Of a stretch of DNA of 24,865 nucleotides, positions 16,092 to 24,572 are shown piece by piece (positions within the stretch are counted from its first letter, which is position 1; every line of letters begins with the position of its first letter). Source of the stretch: an uncultured Porphyromonas sp. (lineage in GTDB: Bacteria; Bacteroidota; Bacteroidia; Bacteroidales; Porphyromonadaceae); assembly GCA_943912835.1 (NCBI GenBank), contig CALTVJ010000020.1:1-24865 (forward strand), read 5' to 3'. A program made the translations under genes and the position numbers. The notes below the pieces were generated by a model. It saw nothing but the letters and a program-made list of their open reading frames with translations. It was not told where the DNA came from and did not search any database.

Positions 16092-17555
16092 CTATTTTCT
16101 CCAAAAATATGGGGTGAGTATGCCAATAAACGTGAATACTTCTAAGCGTCCTGCGAGCATCAAGAAGCACAAAATACATTTGGTTAGGTCTCCTGCTGTA
16201 GATACGGACGAAAGGTATTTCCCGATCCCTGGTCCAGAGTTACTGATGCAAGCGACAGCAATACTAATACTAGAGTCAAAGCCATTCCCATCCAGCATAA
16301 TCAGAGACGACGCGATAAAAATAAGCATTACATACAAAACACAGAAAGCCATAATTTGATGTACAACGCTTATACTAATTTGCTTGCGATTAAAAAGGAC
16401 TGGAGTGAGTAGGTGAGGGCGTACCTGCTTTTTAAATTCATTTCTTAGGTTTTTTGCCAAAACAATAAAACGTGCCATCTTCAATCCTCCTGATGTAGAA
16501 CCTGTACAACCATTTACAAACATGAGTAATAATCCGATAGACCAGAAAAAAGGTTGCCAAGATGTGATATCAGCCGTGAGAAATCCGGTACTAGATCCCA
16601 AAGCAACACATTGAAATAGTGCTCTTCTAAAAGCTTCTTCCCATGTTGAATAAAGTCCATTAGACGAAATCCAAATAGTTGTGATGATTGTAGTCGTTAG
16701 TATGAATAAACTAAACCATCTAAATTCTTCGTCTCGAAATAAAGGTTTACAAGTTCCTCGAAGAACAAAGTATATAAGAGTCATATTAAGACTACCCATG
16801 TACATAAATAAGCTCAAAACATATTCTACATAAGCACTATTAAAGTAAAGTATCCCTTCTGTTTTAGTAGAGTAGCCACCAGTGGAGATACATGAAAAAC
16901 CGTGACATAAAGCATCAAAAAAGTCCATAGGACCGAGTAACAGCAATATGACAACAATAAGGGTTTCGCATATATATATACCAGCCAATCTTTGAGCAAC
17001 ATCTGAGATTTTTGGTAAAAAACGATCATGAGTAATTCCTGTTGTTTCTGCATTAAAAATTTGACTGGCTCCACCCGATATCATGGGGATAAGAGCAACA
17101 GTAAAAACAACAATTCCTACTCCTCCCTGCCACTGCATTAAAGCTCTCCAAAATAAGATGCTATGCTCAAGCATATCTACGTTATCATAGATTGTAGCTC
17201 CAGTTGTTGTGAACCCTGATATTGTTTCAAAAAGTGCTGCCCAAAAATTATTGGTTGATCCTGGACTAAGTAAAATTGGGATTGTGGCAACTATAGACAA
17301 AATTATCCATGTGAATGTCACAGCTAGCATCCCCTCTCGACGCCCGACTCGAATATTACTTTTTTTCCCTCCATAAGAATAAAGAAGAGTCCCTATGATA
17401 AAAAACATAAGAGCTCCAAAAGCAAATGGAGGAAGTTCGTTATCATAGTAAAATGCCACCAATAAAGACATTAACATCATGGGAACTTCTATCAGACACA
17501 TGATGCCGACCATTTTAGAGATAAAGTGGATATTTATTTTGCGTATGCCTTCCAT
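16092..17555 (-). CDS. trkH: Trk potassium uptake channel subunit TrkH
   Basis: 487 residues, an integral membrane K+ translocation subunit of the TrkH/KtrB superfamily. Four pore-loop repeats are visible, each with its filter glycine: GFTTTGATIY, CISTGGYSTK, ALGSSTGFLT and CISNSGPGIG. ALMQWQGGVGIVV (first half) and the MFVNGCTGSTSGG stretch (last third) are also strongly conserved in TrkH. It works with TrkA, a cytoplasmic nucleotide-binding regulator encoded 4 bp upstream, and together they import K+ driven by the membrane gradient. The start ATG at 17555 is fixed by the close spacing to trkA. The sequence looks intact. Confidence 0.95.
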   Translation of the reverse strand: MEGIRKINIHFISKMVGIMCLIEVPMMLMSLLVAFYYDNELPPFAFGALMFFIIGTLLYSYGGKKSNIRVGRREGMLAVTFTWIILSIVATIPILLSPGSTNNFWAALFETISGFTTTGATIYDNVDMLEHSILFWRALMQWQGGVGIVVFTVALIPMISGGASQIFNAETTGITHDRFLPKISDVAQRLAGIYICETLIVVILLLLGPMDFFDALCHGFSCISTGGYSTKTEGILYFNSAYVEYVLSLFMYMGSLNMTLIYFVLRGTCKPLFRDEEFRWFSLFILTTTIITTIWISSNGLYSTWEEAFRRALFQCVALGSSTGFLTADITSWQPFFWSIGLLLMFVNGCTGSTSGGLKMARFIVLAKNLRNEFKKQVRPHLLTPVLFNRKQISISVVHQIMAFCVLYVMLIFIASSLIMLDGNGFDSSISIAVACISNSGPGIGKYLSSVSTAGDLTKCILCFLMLAGRLEVFTFIGILTPYFWRK

Positions 17556-17559
17556 TTTA

Positions 17560-18912
17560 TCAATTCAAAAGCTTCTTTAGTCTTTCAAGAGATACATCAT
17601 GGTAGAATACCACGATAAGATCATATGCTTGGATCATTGTATCACCATCAATCATTTGAGGAACTCCATTACGTAGCATTCCTCCTAATGTCATATTGCT
17701 AGGGAGTTTAAGATGTTTGACCAATTTCCCTATTAGGGGAGAACTCCGCCCTACAACAAGCTCTGCAACCTCGGCATTAACCATAGATAGAAAGACTACA
17801 GAGCCCATTGTTTGGCCTAGAAGCATGCAATATATATGACCCGCAGCAAGTAACTTTTTATTAATTAGGGTGCCTATATCTAAGCGATATGCAAGGGGGA
17901 TATAGTCTATATTTTCTTCTTTTGCTATAGTTTTGTAAACGTTGAAACGTTTCGCAGCAAGGCAAGCCAGAATGTTAGCTTCACTGTGTTCTGTTAAAGC
18001 GACAAACACTTGGGCATCGTTTAACCCAACTTCTCTTATAATATCAGGATCTCTACCATCACCATGGAAAACACTGACATTATCAGGGAGTTCCTGAGAT
18101 AATTTTAGCGTCTTTTCCTTATCTTCTTCAATTAAATGTATTTTGATGTGTGGTGGTAATTTCTTTATGGTTTGTAAGGCAACACGGCTAGCCCCCATTA
18201 TTACCATCTTTTTTACTTCAGGCGCTTCTTTTCCTGATAGCTTCCGAACAGCTTCTACTTCGTCTGCAGTACAGGTAAAATATACAAGATCATTTACTTC
18301 GATATGAGTAGATCCTTTAGGAATAATTGTTTCAAGATCTCGCTTTATCGCTACAATATGATAAAATTTATTTCCTCCGTTAAGAGAGCTTCCTTTGAGT
18401 TCGTAAAGGTATTTACCTATAATAGGTGCTCCTTCTCTGATTTTTACACCGACAAGGATAACAGAGCCATTAAATAAGCTAACATATTGTCTAGCCCAAG
18501 GGTGAAGTGTTGTGGAGGCTATTTCTTCTGCCGCTAATTCTTCAGGGTAAATTACTTGATCAATACCCAAACTAGCTATTAGTTCACTGTAATCGCTATC
18601 AAGGTATTGAGGGTTATTCACTCGAGCAATTGTGTGCTTTGCACCAATTTGTTTGGCTATTGAGCAAGCTATCATATTAGTTGCTTGGTCAGGTGTGACT
18701 GCAACAAAAAGTTCAGCCCCTGGCACATAAGCCCGCTCTTGGTCTTCAATCAGTATCGGATTTCCTTCAATAGCAAGTAGCTCCATAGAGTTTTTTAGTT
18801 CTTCTAGCCTTTTGCTACTGGTATCCATGAGTACAATATTTTGTTCCTCATGACTAAGCATCTTAGCAAGATGAACACCAACCTCTCCGGCTCCAGCTAT
18901 GATAATTCTCAT
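17560..18912 (-). CDS. trkA: Trk potassium transporter regulatory subunit TrkA
   Basis: 450 residues, the usual full-length TrkA with two TrkA_N (RCK) and two TrkA_C domains. The first NAD-binding fold has GAGEVG (7-12) and the acidic Asp30 at the end of strand 2. The second begins around MVIMGASRVALQTI, with the glycine-rich loop reduced to GASRVA, so the second site may bind nucleotide less well, as is common in the second half of TrkA proteins. The protein is cytoplasmic, forms a ring under TrkH and gates it in response to NAD(H)/ATP. It lies 11 bp after dxs and 4 bp before trkH. Confidence 0.93.
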   Translation of the reverse strand: MRIIIAGAGEVGVHLAKMLSHEEQNIVLMDTSSKRLEELKNSMELLAIEGNPILIEDQERAYVPGAELFVAVTPDQATNMIACSIAKQIGAKHTIARVNNPQYLDSDYSELIASLGIDQVIYPEELAAEEIASTTLHPWARQYVSLFNGSVILVGVKIREGAPIIGKYLYELKGSSLNGGNKFYHIVAIKRDLETIIPKGSTHIEVNDLVYFTCTADEVEAVRKLSGKEAPEVKKMVIMGASRVALQTIKKLPPHIKIHLIEEDKEKTLKLSQELPDNVSVFHGDGRDPDIIREVGLNDAQVFVALTEHSEANILACLAAKRFNVYKTIAKEENIDYIPLAYRLDIGTLINKKLLAAGHIYCMLLGQTMGSVVFLSMVNAEVAELVVGRSSPLIGKLVKHLKLPSNMTLGGMLRNGVPQMIDGDTMIQAYDLIVVFYHDVSLERLKKLLN

Positions 18913-18923
18913 TATTTAACTCT

Positions 18924-20804
18924 TTAGATTAAAGACTTTATCAAATTATAGATGTCATCAAAGCCTATACCACACATTTCCCTCTGTTCATTTGGAGTCG
19001 CATGTGGTATAAACCTATCAGGTATTCCTAAACGTTTGAGTTTTACCGAATAGTTATTGTCCAAAATAAAGTCTGCAATGGCAGAACCTACACCACCTAT
19101 AAGTGAGCCTTCTTCAACAGAAACGAACGTGGTATATTTTTTTGAGAGTTCATGTAATAAAGCTTCGTCAAGAGGCTTAGCAAACACCAAGTCAACATGG
19201 CCAACCTGTAGATTTTCTTGCTTTAGTTTTTCTAATACTTCAGATACAACGACACCAATAGGCCCTATAGTAAGTAAACAAATATGCTTTCCTTCTTGAA
19301 GAATACGCCCTTTACCAAAGGGTACCAATTGCATTGGTTGTTTCCAGTTGAAGGTTGAGCCTTGTCCCCTAGGATAACGAATCGCAACAGTTTGATCCCA
19401 TTGTTTGTATGCAGAATACATCTGATGTCTTAACTGAATTTCGTCCATGGGTGAGCATATCGCAATGTGAGGTATAGTCCTTAGATATGCTATATCAAAG
19501 GCTCCCTGATGTGTAGCACCATCCTCTCCAACTAAACCAGCTCGATCGAGACAGAATATGACTTTGTTACCTTGTAGGGCAACATCGTGTATCAGCTGAT
19601 CATAAGCTCTTTGCATAAAAGTTGAGTAAATATTGCAAAAGGGGATAAGCCCTTCACTTGCTAACCCTGAAGAGAATGTAACGGCATGCCCTTCTGCTAT
19701 TCCTACATCATAAGCCCTATCTGGGTAACGCTCCATCAATAAATTCATCGAGCAACCTGTAGGCATTGCAGGTGTAACCCCAACAATCCTATGATCTAAT
19801 TCGGCAAGTTCTACAAGTGTTTCCCCAAAAACATCTTGAAACTTAGGTGGTTGAGGTGTTAGGCTCTCGACCTTTATACGCTCTCCCGTTTCTAAATTAA
19901 ATCGTCCTGGAGCATGCCAGATAGTCGGAGAGTTTTCTGCAGGTTTATAGCCTTTTCCCTTAATAGTAGAGAGGTGTAAAATCTTAGGTCCCGATGTGTT
20001 CTTTATATCCCTCAAAACCTGCACGAGCCTTTCTACATCATGCCCATCTATTGGACCAATGTATCGCAAGCTAAAGCTATCAAAAAAATTATTTTGTCTA
20101 GCTACAAAACTCTTTATCTTATTGTTGACAGTTTGCAAATTCCTATGCCCCCCCTGAGAAACAAGTCGTAGTTTACGTAATCCCTTATAAATATCTTTTC
20201 GAACAGCGTTATACGTAGTACTTGTAAGGAGATCTACCATGTATTTATTTAAACCTCCAACATTTTTATCAATGGACATATTATTGTCATTGAGAATGAT
20301 GAGAAGATTATTATCAAATGAAGACGCATTATTTAGCCCTTCAAATGCTAAGCCTCCTGTCATAGACCCATCGCCAATAACGGCAACAACATGTCGATTA
20401 TCTCCTTTTTTTTCTGCAGCGACAGCCATACCCAAAGCAGCACTTATGGAGTTTGATGCATGTCCTGCTGTAAATGTATCATACTCGCTTTCATCGGGGT
20501 GTGGAAACCCAGCTAGTCCATTTTTTTTTCTGAGAGTATGAAACTGATCTTTACGACCAGTTAACAGTTTATGTATATAAGCTTGATGCCCAACGTCCCA
20601 TACAATACGATCCTCAGGAGTGTCTAGAGTATAATGTAGAGCCACAGTGAGTTCTACTACACCTAGATTACTACCTAGATGCCCTGGATTTGTTGAGAGT
20701 GCATTTAGTAAGAATTCTCTTATTTCATTACATAATCTCGGGAGCTCTTCAACTGATAGAAGCTTTAGATCTTGAGGACTATTAATATTTTCTAATAAAG
20801 ACAT
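18924..20804 (-). CDS. dxs: 1-deoxy-D-xylulose-5-phosphate synthase
   Basis: 626 residues. Dxs condenses pyruvate and glyceraldehyde 3-phosphate using thiamine diphosphate, giving the precursor for MEP-pathway isoprenoids and for thiamine and pyridoxal. Visible: NPGHLGSNLG (His42), VGHQAYIHK (His73), the ThDP-binding motif from GDGSMTGG (144-151) to NDNNMSI (172-178), the middle pyrimidine-binding region DVGIAEGHAVTFSSGLA, and DRAGLVGEDGATHQG, which is specific to this family. The length matches E. coli Dxs (620). A run of nine A residues (coding strand; 20521-20529) lies in codons 92-95 (RKKN). The gene is in the middle of the operon, 22 bp after hisS. Confidence 0.96.
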   Translation of the reverse strand: MSLLENINSPQDLKLLSVEELPRLCNEIREFLLNALSTNPGHLGSNLGVVELTVALHYTLDTPEDRIVWDVGHQAYIHKLLTGRKDQFHTLRKKNGLAGFPHPDESEYDTFTAGHASNSISAALGMAVAAEKKGDNRHVVAVIGDGSMTGGLAFEGLNNASSFDNNLLIILNDNNMSIDKNVGGLNKYMVDLLTSTTYNAVRKDIYKGLRKLRLVSQGGHRNLQTVNNKIKSFVARQNNFFDSFSLRYIGPIDGHDVERLVQVLRDIKNTSGPKILHLSTIKGKGYKPAENSPTIWHAPGRFNLETGERIKVESLTPQPPKFQDVFGETLVELAELDHRIVGVTPAMPTGCSMNLLMERYPDRAYDVGIAEGHAVTFSSGLASEGLIPFCNIYSTFMQRAYDQLIHDVALQGNKVIFCLDRAGLVGEDGATHQGAFDIAYLRTIPHIAICSPMDEIQLRHQMYSAYKQWDQTVAIRYPRGQGSTFNWKQPMQLVPFGKGRILQEGKHICLLTIGPIGVVVSEVLEKLKQENLQVGHVDLVFAKPLDEALLHELSKKYTTFVSVEEGSLIGGVGSAIADFILDNNYSVKLKRLGIPDRFIPHATPNEQREMCGIGFDDIYNLIKSLI

Positions 20805-20826
20805 CTTTTAGGAATAGGCTAAAAAA

Positions 20827-22191
20827 TTAATTCGATAGAATCATTTTGCAAAGAGACTCTTCATCAAGTTGAGTCTGTTCCCCTGTATTCATATTCTTCA
20901 CCGTAATTTTCTCCGCAAGCCGCTCCTCTTCACCTACCAAAGCAACGTAAGGAATTGCGTAACTGTTTGCGTAATTCATTTGCTTCTTTAACTTGGCAGG
21001 CTCGGGGTATAATTCCGTAGGAATGCCTAAGCGTCTTAATTTTGTGACTAAGGGAAGTAGATAAGCCTCCTCCTCTTCACCAAAATTGACAAACATAAGT
21101 TTAGTCTGGCTACTTAGAGTAGCAGGGAACTTATCTAACTCATTTAAGACATCGTAAATACGATCTGCTCCAAAGGAAATACCAACACCGCTAAGCCCTT
21201 CTAAGCCGAATATCCCTGTTAGATTGTCGTAACGCCCACCTCCAGAAATACTGCCAATACTAGCATCTAAAGCTTTAACTTCCAAAATGGCTCCGGTGTA
21301 ATAAGAAAGACCTCGTGCTAAGCTCAGATCAATGACTAGCTCGGTCTTTAGATCAAGCTTTTCCAAATGATTAATTATAAATCTGAGTTCGTCTATACCT
21401 TTAAGGCCCTCATCACTACTTGATATGAGTGTACTCAGTTTGTCTAATTTACCTTGGTTATCACCCTCCAATAGTAATAGAGGCTCTAGTCTAGACAATT
21501 GATCAACACTAAATCCTTTACCTATGAGCTCTTCTCTCACTTTATCAAGTCCCATTTTATCTAGCTTGTCAATTGCGACAGTAATGTCTACAAGCCTATC
21601 TTCAGCTCCTATTGTTTGAACTATTCCAGCAAGGACTTTTCTATTATTAAGCAATACTCTTGTGCGGATGTCGAAGCGACGAAATACCTCATCAATAATT
21701 TGTATAAGTTCAATCTCATTAATTAGAGATGTTGAACCTATAACATCAGCATCACATTGATAAAATTCGCGATACCTTCCTTTTTGAGGTCTATCTGCTC
21801 TCCAAACGGGTTGTATCTGATAACGTCTAAAAGGAAAGGTTATTTTATCTCTATTGAGAACAACATATCGAGCAAAAGGAACCGTCAAATCGTAACGTAA
21901 TCCTTTCTCACATAGATGATTAGAGAGTTTTATTGTATTGCGCTCCAGTAGTGCTGTATCTTCAATTCCTTTAAGGTAATCACCTGAATTTAAGACTTTA
22001 AAAATCAATCGATCTCCTTCTTCTCCATATTTACCCATCAAAGTTGATAGATTCTCCATAGTAGGAGTCTCTATCTGTTGATAACCATATAAGGCGTATA
22101 CTGAGCGTATCGTCTCAAAAATATAATTTCTTCGAGCCATTTCAATAGGGCCGAAGTCTCTCATTCCTTTAGGTATATTAGGTTTTTGCAT
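20827..22191 (-). CDS. hisS: Histidyl-tRNA synthetase
   Basis: 454 residues, a class II aminoacyl-tRNA synthetase that charges tRNA-His. The class II core is complete: PKGMRDFGP at the N-terminus, DLTVPFARYV (101-110), motif 2 FRRYQIQPVWRADRPQKGRYREFYQCDADVIG region (121-152), and the histidine-specific LARGLSYYTG (291-300). Motif 3 follows in GGRYDNLTG...GVGISFGADRI. A C-terminal anticodon-binding domain (about 360-454) is present. Size is usual. The gene begins 5 bp after folA ends. Confidence 0.96.
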   Translation of the reverse strand: MQKPNIPKGMRDFGPIEMARRNYIFETIRSVYALYGYQQIETPTMENLSTLMGKYGEEGDRLIFKVLNSGDYLKGIEDTALLERNTIKLSNHLCEKGLRYDLTVPFARYVVLNRDKITFPFRRYQIQPVWRADRPQKGRYREFYQCDADVIGSTSLINEIELIQIIDEVFRRFDIRTRVLLNNRKVLAGIVQTIGAEDRLVDITVAIDKLDKMGLDKVREELIGKGFSVDQLSRLEPLLLLEGDNQGKLDKLSTLISSSDEGLKGIDELRFIINHLEKLDLKTELVIDLSLARGLSYYTGAILEVKALDASIGSISGGGRYDNLTGIFGLEGLSGVGISFGADRIYDVLNELDKFPATLSSQTKLMFVNFGEEEEAYLLPLVTKLRRLGIPTELYPEPAKLKKQMNYANSYAIPYVALVGEEERLAEKITVKNMNTGEQTQLDEESLCKMILSN

Positions 22192-22196
22192 AAAGT

Positions 22197-22685
22197 TTAG
22201 CGTCTTATAAGATGGTAGTATTGCGAAGGAAATTCATTCTTGGCATCTGCTCCGATATAATCAGACTCGGATATAAACCATTCCTCCATGTTTAAAGTTG
22301 GGAAATAGGTATCGGCATGAGAGAATACACCGTCAATCAGTGTTAGGTGTATTTCTTGGCATAATGGAAGAAACTGTTCGTACAATTCTCCTCCTCCGAT
22401 GATATAAATTCTCTCATTTTGAGCGCATAATGATATAGCTTCTTCCACACCACGAGCGACCTCAAATCCTTTTTCCTCTTTAAGGTTTCTACTTACAACA
22501 ATATTGCGTCTCTCTGGTAAAGCGCCATGAGGTAAAGACTCAAATGTTTTTCTGCCCATGATAATCGTATGCCCTGAGGTTATTTTTTTAAACCGTTTTA
22601 GATCATCAGATAATCGGCATAACAACACGTTATTAGCCCCAATAGCATTGTCTTTTCCCATAGCTACAATGATAGATATTTTCAT
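22197..22685 (-). CDS. folA: Dihydrofolate reductase
   Basis: 162 residues, reducing dihydrofolate to tetrahydrofolate with NADPH and so recycling the folate consumed by thymidylate synthase. Motifs: IIVAMGKDNAIG at the N-terminus, the catalytic acidic residue in RLSDDLKRFKKIT (Asp28 by alignment to E. coli Asp27), the NADPH-binding IIMGRKTFESLP, RRNIVVSR, and IIGGGELYEQFLP near the C-terminus. The Trp usually found in the LPW stretch before the catalytic residue is replaced (LLCRLS), as I recall from Bacteroidetes enzymes. Its ATG overlaps the thyA stop by 4 bp (TGA/ATG), so translation is coupled to its metabolic partner. Confidence 0.95.
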   Translation of the reverse strand: MKISIIVAMGKDNAIGANNVLLCRLSDDLKRFKKITSGHTIIMGRKTFESLPHGALPERRNIVVSRNLKEEKGFEVARGVEEAISLCAQNERIYIIGGGELYEQFLPLCQEIHLTLIDGVFSHADTYFPTLNMEEWFISESDYIGADAKNEFPSQYYHLIRR

Positions 22686-23479
22686 ACCGATACTTTGGCT
22701 GCTATATGTGGGTAGGGTTCATACTCTTCAATGGAGAAGTCATCGATGGTAAAGCTATCAATGTCTTTTATATCTGGATTAAGCTTTAGTTTCGGTAAAG
22801 CTTTGGGTTCTCGTTTAAGTTGTTCTTCTACTTGTTGTAAATGGTTAAGATAAATATGAACATCACCAAATGTATGAACAAATTCACCAACCTCAAGCTC
22901 AACGACTTGAGCTATCATAAATAGTAACAGAGCGTAAGATGCAATATTAAAAGGGACTCCTAAGAAAACATCTGCACTTCTTTGATAGAGTTGTAAGCTA
23001 AGTTTCCCATTTGAAACATAGAATTGCATCATACAATGACATGGAGCTAAAGCCATCTCTTCTATTTGAGCAACATTCCAAGCAGAAACTAGCAGTCGGC
23101 GACTGTGAGGATTCTTTTTTAGTTCCTCTATGATAGACTTTATTTGATCAATATGTTCACCTTCTTGATAGCTTGCCCAAGACCTCCATTGTACGCCATA
23201 TATTGGTCCAAGATCTCCGTTTTTGTCCGCCCATTCATTCCAAATACGGACACCATTCTTCTGTAGGTATTCAACATTGCTGTCTCCTTTCAAGAACCAA
23301 AGTAATTCATGAATGACACTCTTAAGATGTATTTTTTTTGTTGTAAGAAGGGGGAAGCCCTGTTGCAAATCAAAACGCATTTGATAACCAAATGTACTGA
23401 TTGTACCAGTCCCTGTTCGATCGTCTTTCTTGACGCCAACCTTCTGTATATGCTTTAATAGTTCTAAATACTGCTTCAT
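22682..23479 (-). CDS. thyA: Thymidylate synthase
   Basis: 265 residues from the ATG at 23479; a TTG two codons earlier is less likely given the family start MKQYLELL. ThyA methylates dUMP to dTMP using methylenetetrahydrofolate. All hallmarks are present: RTGTGT (Arg21), the dUMP phosphate arginines RR (127-128), the catalytic Cys147 in LAPCHCMMQF, QRSADVFLGVPFNI and the conserved C-terminal YPHIAAKVSV. It is the first gene of the seven-gene leftward operon and is followed by folA, a common pairing because dihydrofolate is its product. A predicted promoter lies about 50 bp upstream. Confidence 0.97.
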   Translation of the reverse strand: MKQYLELLKHIQKVGVKKDDRTGTGTISTFGYQMRFDLQQGFPLLTTKKIHLKSVIHELLWFLKGDSNVEYLQKNGVRIWNEWADKNGDLGPIYGVQWRSWASYQEGEHIDQIKSIIEELKKNPHSRRLLVSAWNVAQIEEMALAPCHCMMQFYVSNGKLSLQLYQRSADVFLGVPFNIASYALLLFMIAQVVELEVGEFVHTFGDVHIYLNHLQQVEEQLKREPKALPKLKLNPDIKDIDSFTIDDFSIEEYEPYPHIAAKVSV

Positions 23480-23524
23480 AAGCAAGGACTATGGTCCGTT
23501 AAAATTCTCGATAAGTCAACAATA

Positions 23525-23532
23525 CAAAGTTA
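23525..23532 (-). promoter_or_regulatory. Predicted promoter of the thyA-folA-hisS-dxs-trkAH operon, -7 box TAACTTTG
   Basis: On the - strand the sequence reads TAACTTTG, matching the -7 consensus TAnnTTTG, 45 bp before the thyA ATG. No convincing -33 TTG was seen at the expected distance. Transcription would begin near 23518, giving a leader of about 40 nt. Confidence 0.45.
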
Positions 23533-23611
23533 CGCATTTCTTCCCTATAATATTGAGATGAAGTCAGCCTGCAGATTTTAGTATCAAGTGCAACACTGAA
23601 AGAAAATAATA

Positions 23612-23637
23612 AGCCCCAGATTTTTTGTTCTGAGGCT
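23612..23637 (-). terminator. Hairpin between the IS remnant and thyA, possible terminator
   Basis: AGCCCCAGA (23612-23620) and TCTGAGGCT (23629-23637) pair with one mismatch around an 8-nt loop rich in T. Read on the - strand it is followed by TTATTATTTTC, so it could stop antisense transcription from the insertion sequences before thyA. It might instead be part of the left end of the IS30-type element. Confidence 0.35.
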
Positions 23638-23670
23638 ATAGTGAAATCAAATATCTATTTTATTGTTGTA

Positions 23671-24572
23671 AATAATAAATACAAACATTTGAATTCAGCA
23701 CAAAGCTACACAATTAGTCAGATGCTGAAACTAAGACTATAGTCTTCGCAGTATTGCCCAGACGATTCGTGTATCCGTAAGCACCGTTAGTCGCGAAGTT
23801 AATCGTAATAGTGCTCGAGGTCAGTACCATCCCAAGAAAGCAGAACATCTTATGAGCGAACGTCAAAGCTATAGCAAGTATCATCGGACTTTTACTCAAG
23901 AGCATTGTCAATATGTTGATTATCATCTTCGCACCTACCAATGGTCACCAGAACAAATTGTAGGTCGTTGTCGTATGCAGGGTATTCCAATGGTCAGCGT
24001 CAGTCGCATTTACAGCTATCTTCACGAAGACAACTGACAAGGTGGAATACTCTACAGGTATTGTCGACATCACCTGAAATGTCAGAAGAGGCGTTTAACG
24101 ATTCCGAGCAACTCACACCAAGAGCGTAAATCTATCCAGGAACGCCCTGTCATCATCTCAGAGCAAGGGCGAATGGGAGATTTTGAAATGGATACGATTA
24201 TAGGAGCTCATGGGCACGAAGCTATCTTAACCTTTGTGGACAGGCTTACGGGCTATACTCTCATCGAACGATTGCCCTTAGGGCGTAAGGCTAAATCTTT
24301 GAGCGATATAGTGGTTAAGCGTTTGAAGTTCCTAAAGCGTAGGCATCAACTACACTCTATCACCATAGATAACGGCACTGAATTCAGCGATTTTAAGCAG
24401 ATAGAAAGACGCTTGTGAATCCCTGTTTATTTCGCAAGACCTTACACTTCAACCGACAAGCCGAACATCTAAACAAAATTTTGATGCAATACATCCTCAA
24501 AGACGCATCGTTTAATAGATTAACAGGCATGGATATTAGGCACTTTGAAGCTCTCCTAAACAGCAGATCTAG
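23671..24572 (+). pseudogene. IS30-family transposase, degraded and truncated
   Basis: Joining three frames gives an almost complete IS30-type DDE transposase. From about 23671 the frame reads NNKYKHLNSAQSYTISQML. A frameshift near 23735 leads to the helix-turn-helix SIAQTIRVSVSTVSREVNRN. Next come WSPEQIVGR and an in-frame TGA at 24035, where the same frame continues with QGGILYRY. The catalytic core follows: GDFEMDTIIGA (first Asp) and SITIDNGTEF (second Asp). A second in-frame TGA at 24416 falls where Gly is expected before IPVYFARPYTSTDK. A further frameshift near 24457 leads to AEHLNKILMQYILKDASF and HFEALLNSR (probable catalytic Glu). The usual last residues are missing because an ISAs1-type element begins there. 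With at least four lesions plus truncation, it cannot encode an active enzyme. Confidence 0.88.

Noticed and set aside
16087..16359. + strand 90-codon frame opposite the end of trkH
   Set aside because: Its sequence is the antisense of clear TrkH coding sequence and it resembles no family.
23714..23941. A - strand open frame ending in TNRLGNTAKTIVLVSASD that looks like the tail of a surface protein cut by an insertion
   Set aside because: The + strand over the same bases encodes the IS30 helix-turn-helix (SIAQTIRVSVSTVSREVNRN) and continues into the transposase, so the - strand frame is antisense to it.
23941..24129. + strand 62-codon frame inside the IS30 region
   Set aside because: It is a shifted frame over the transposase; the true frame carries the recognisable motifs and continues through the TGA at 24035.
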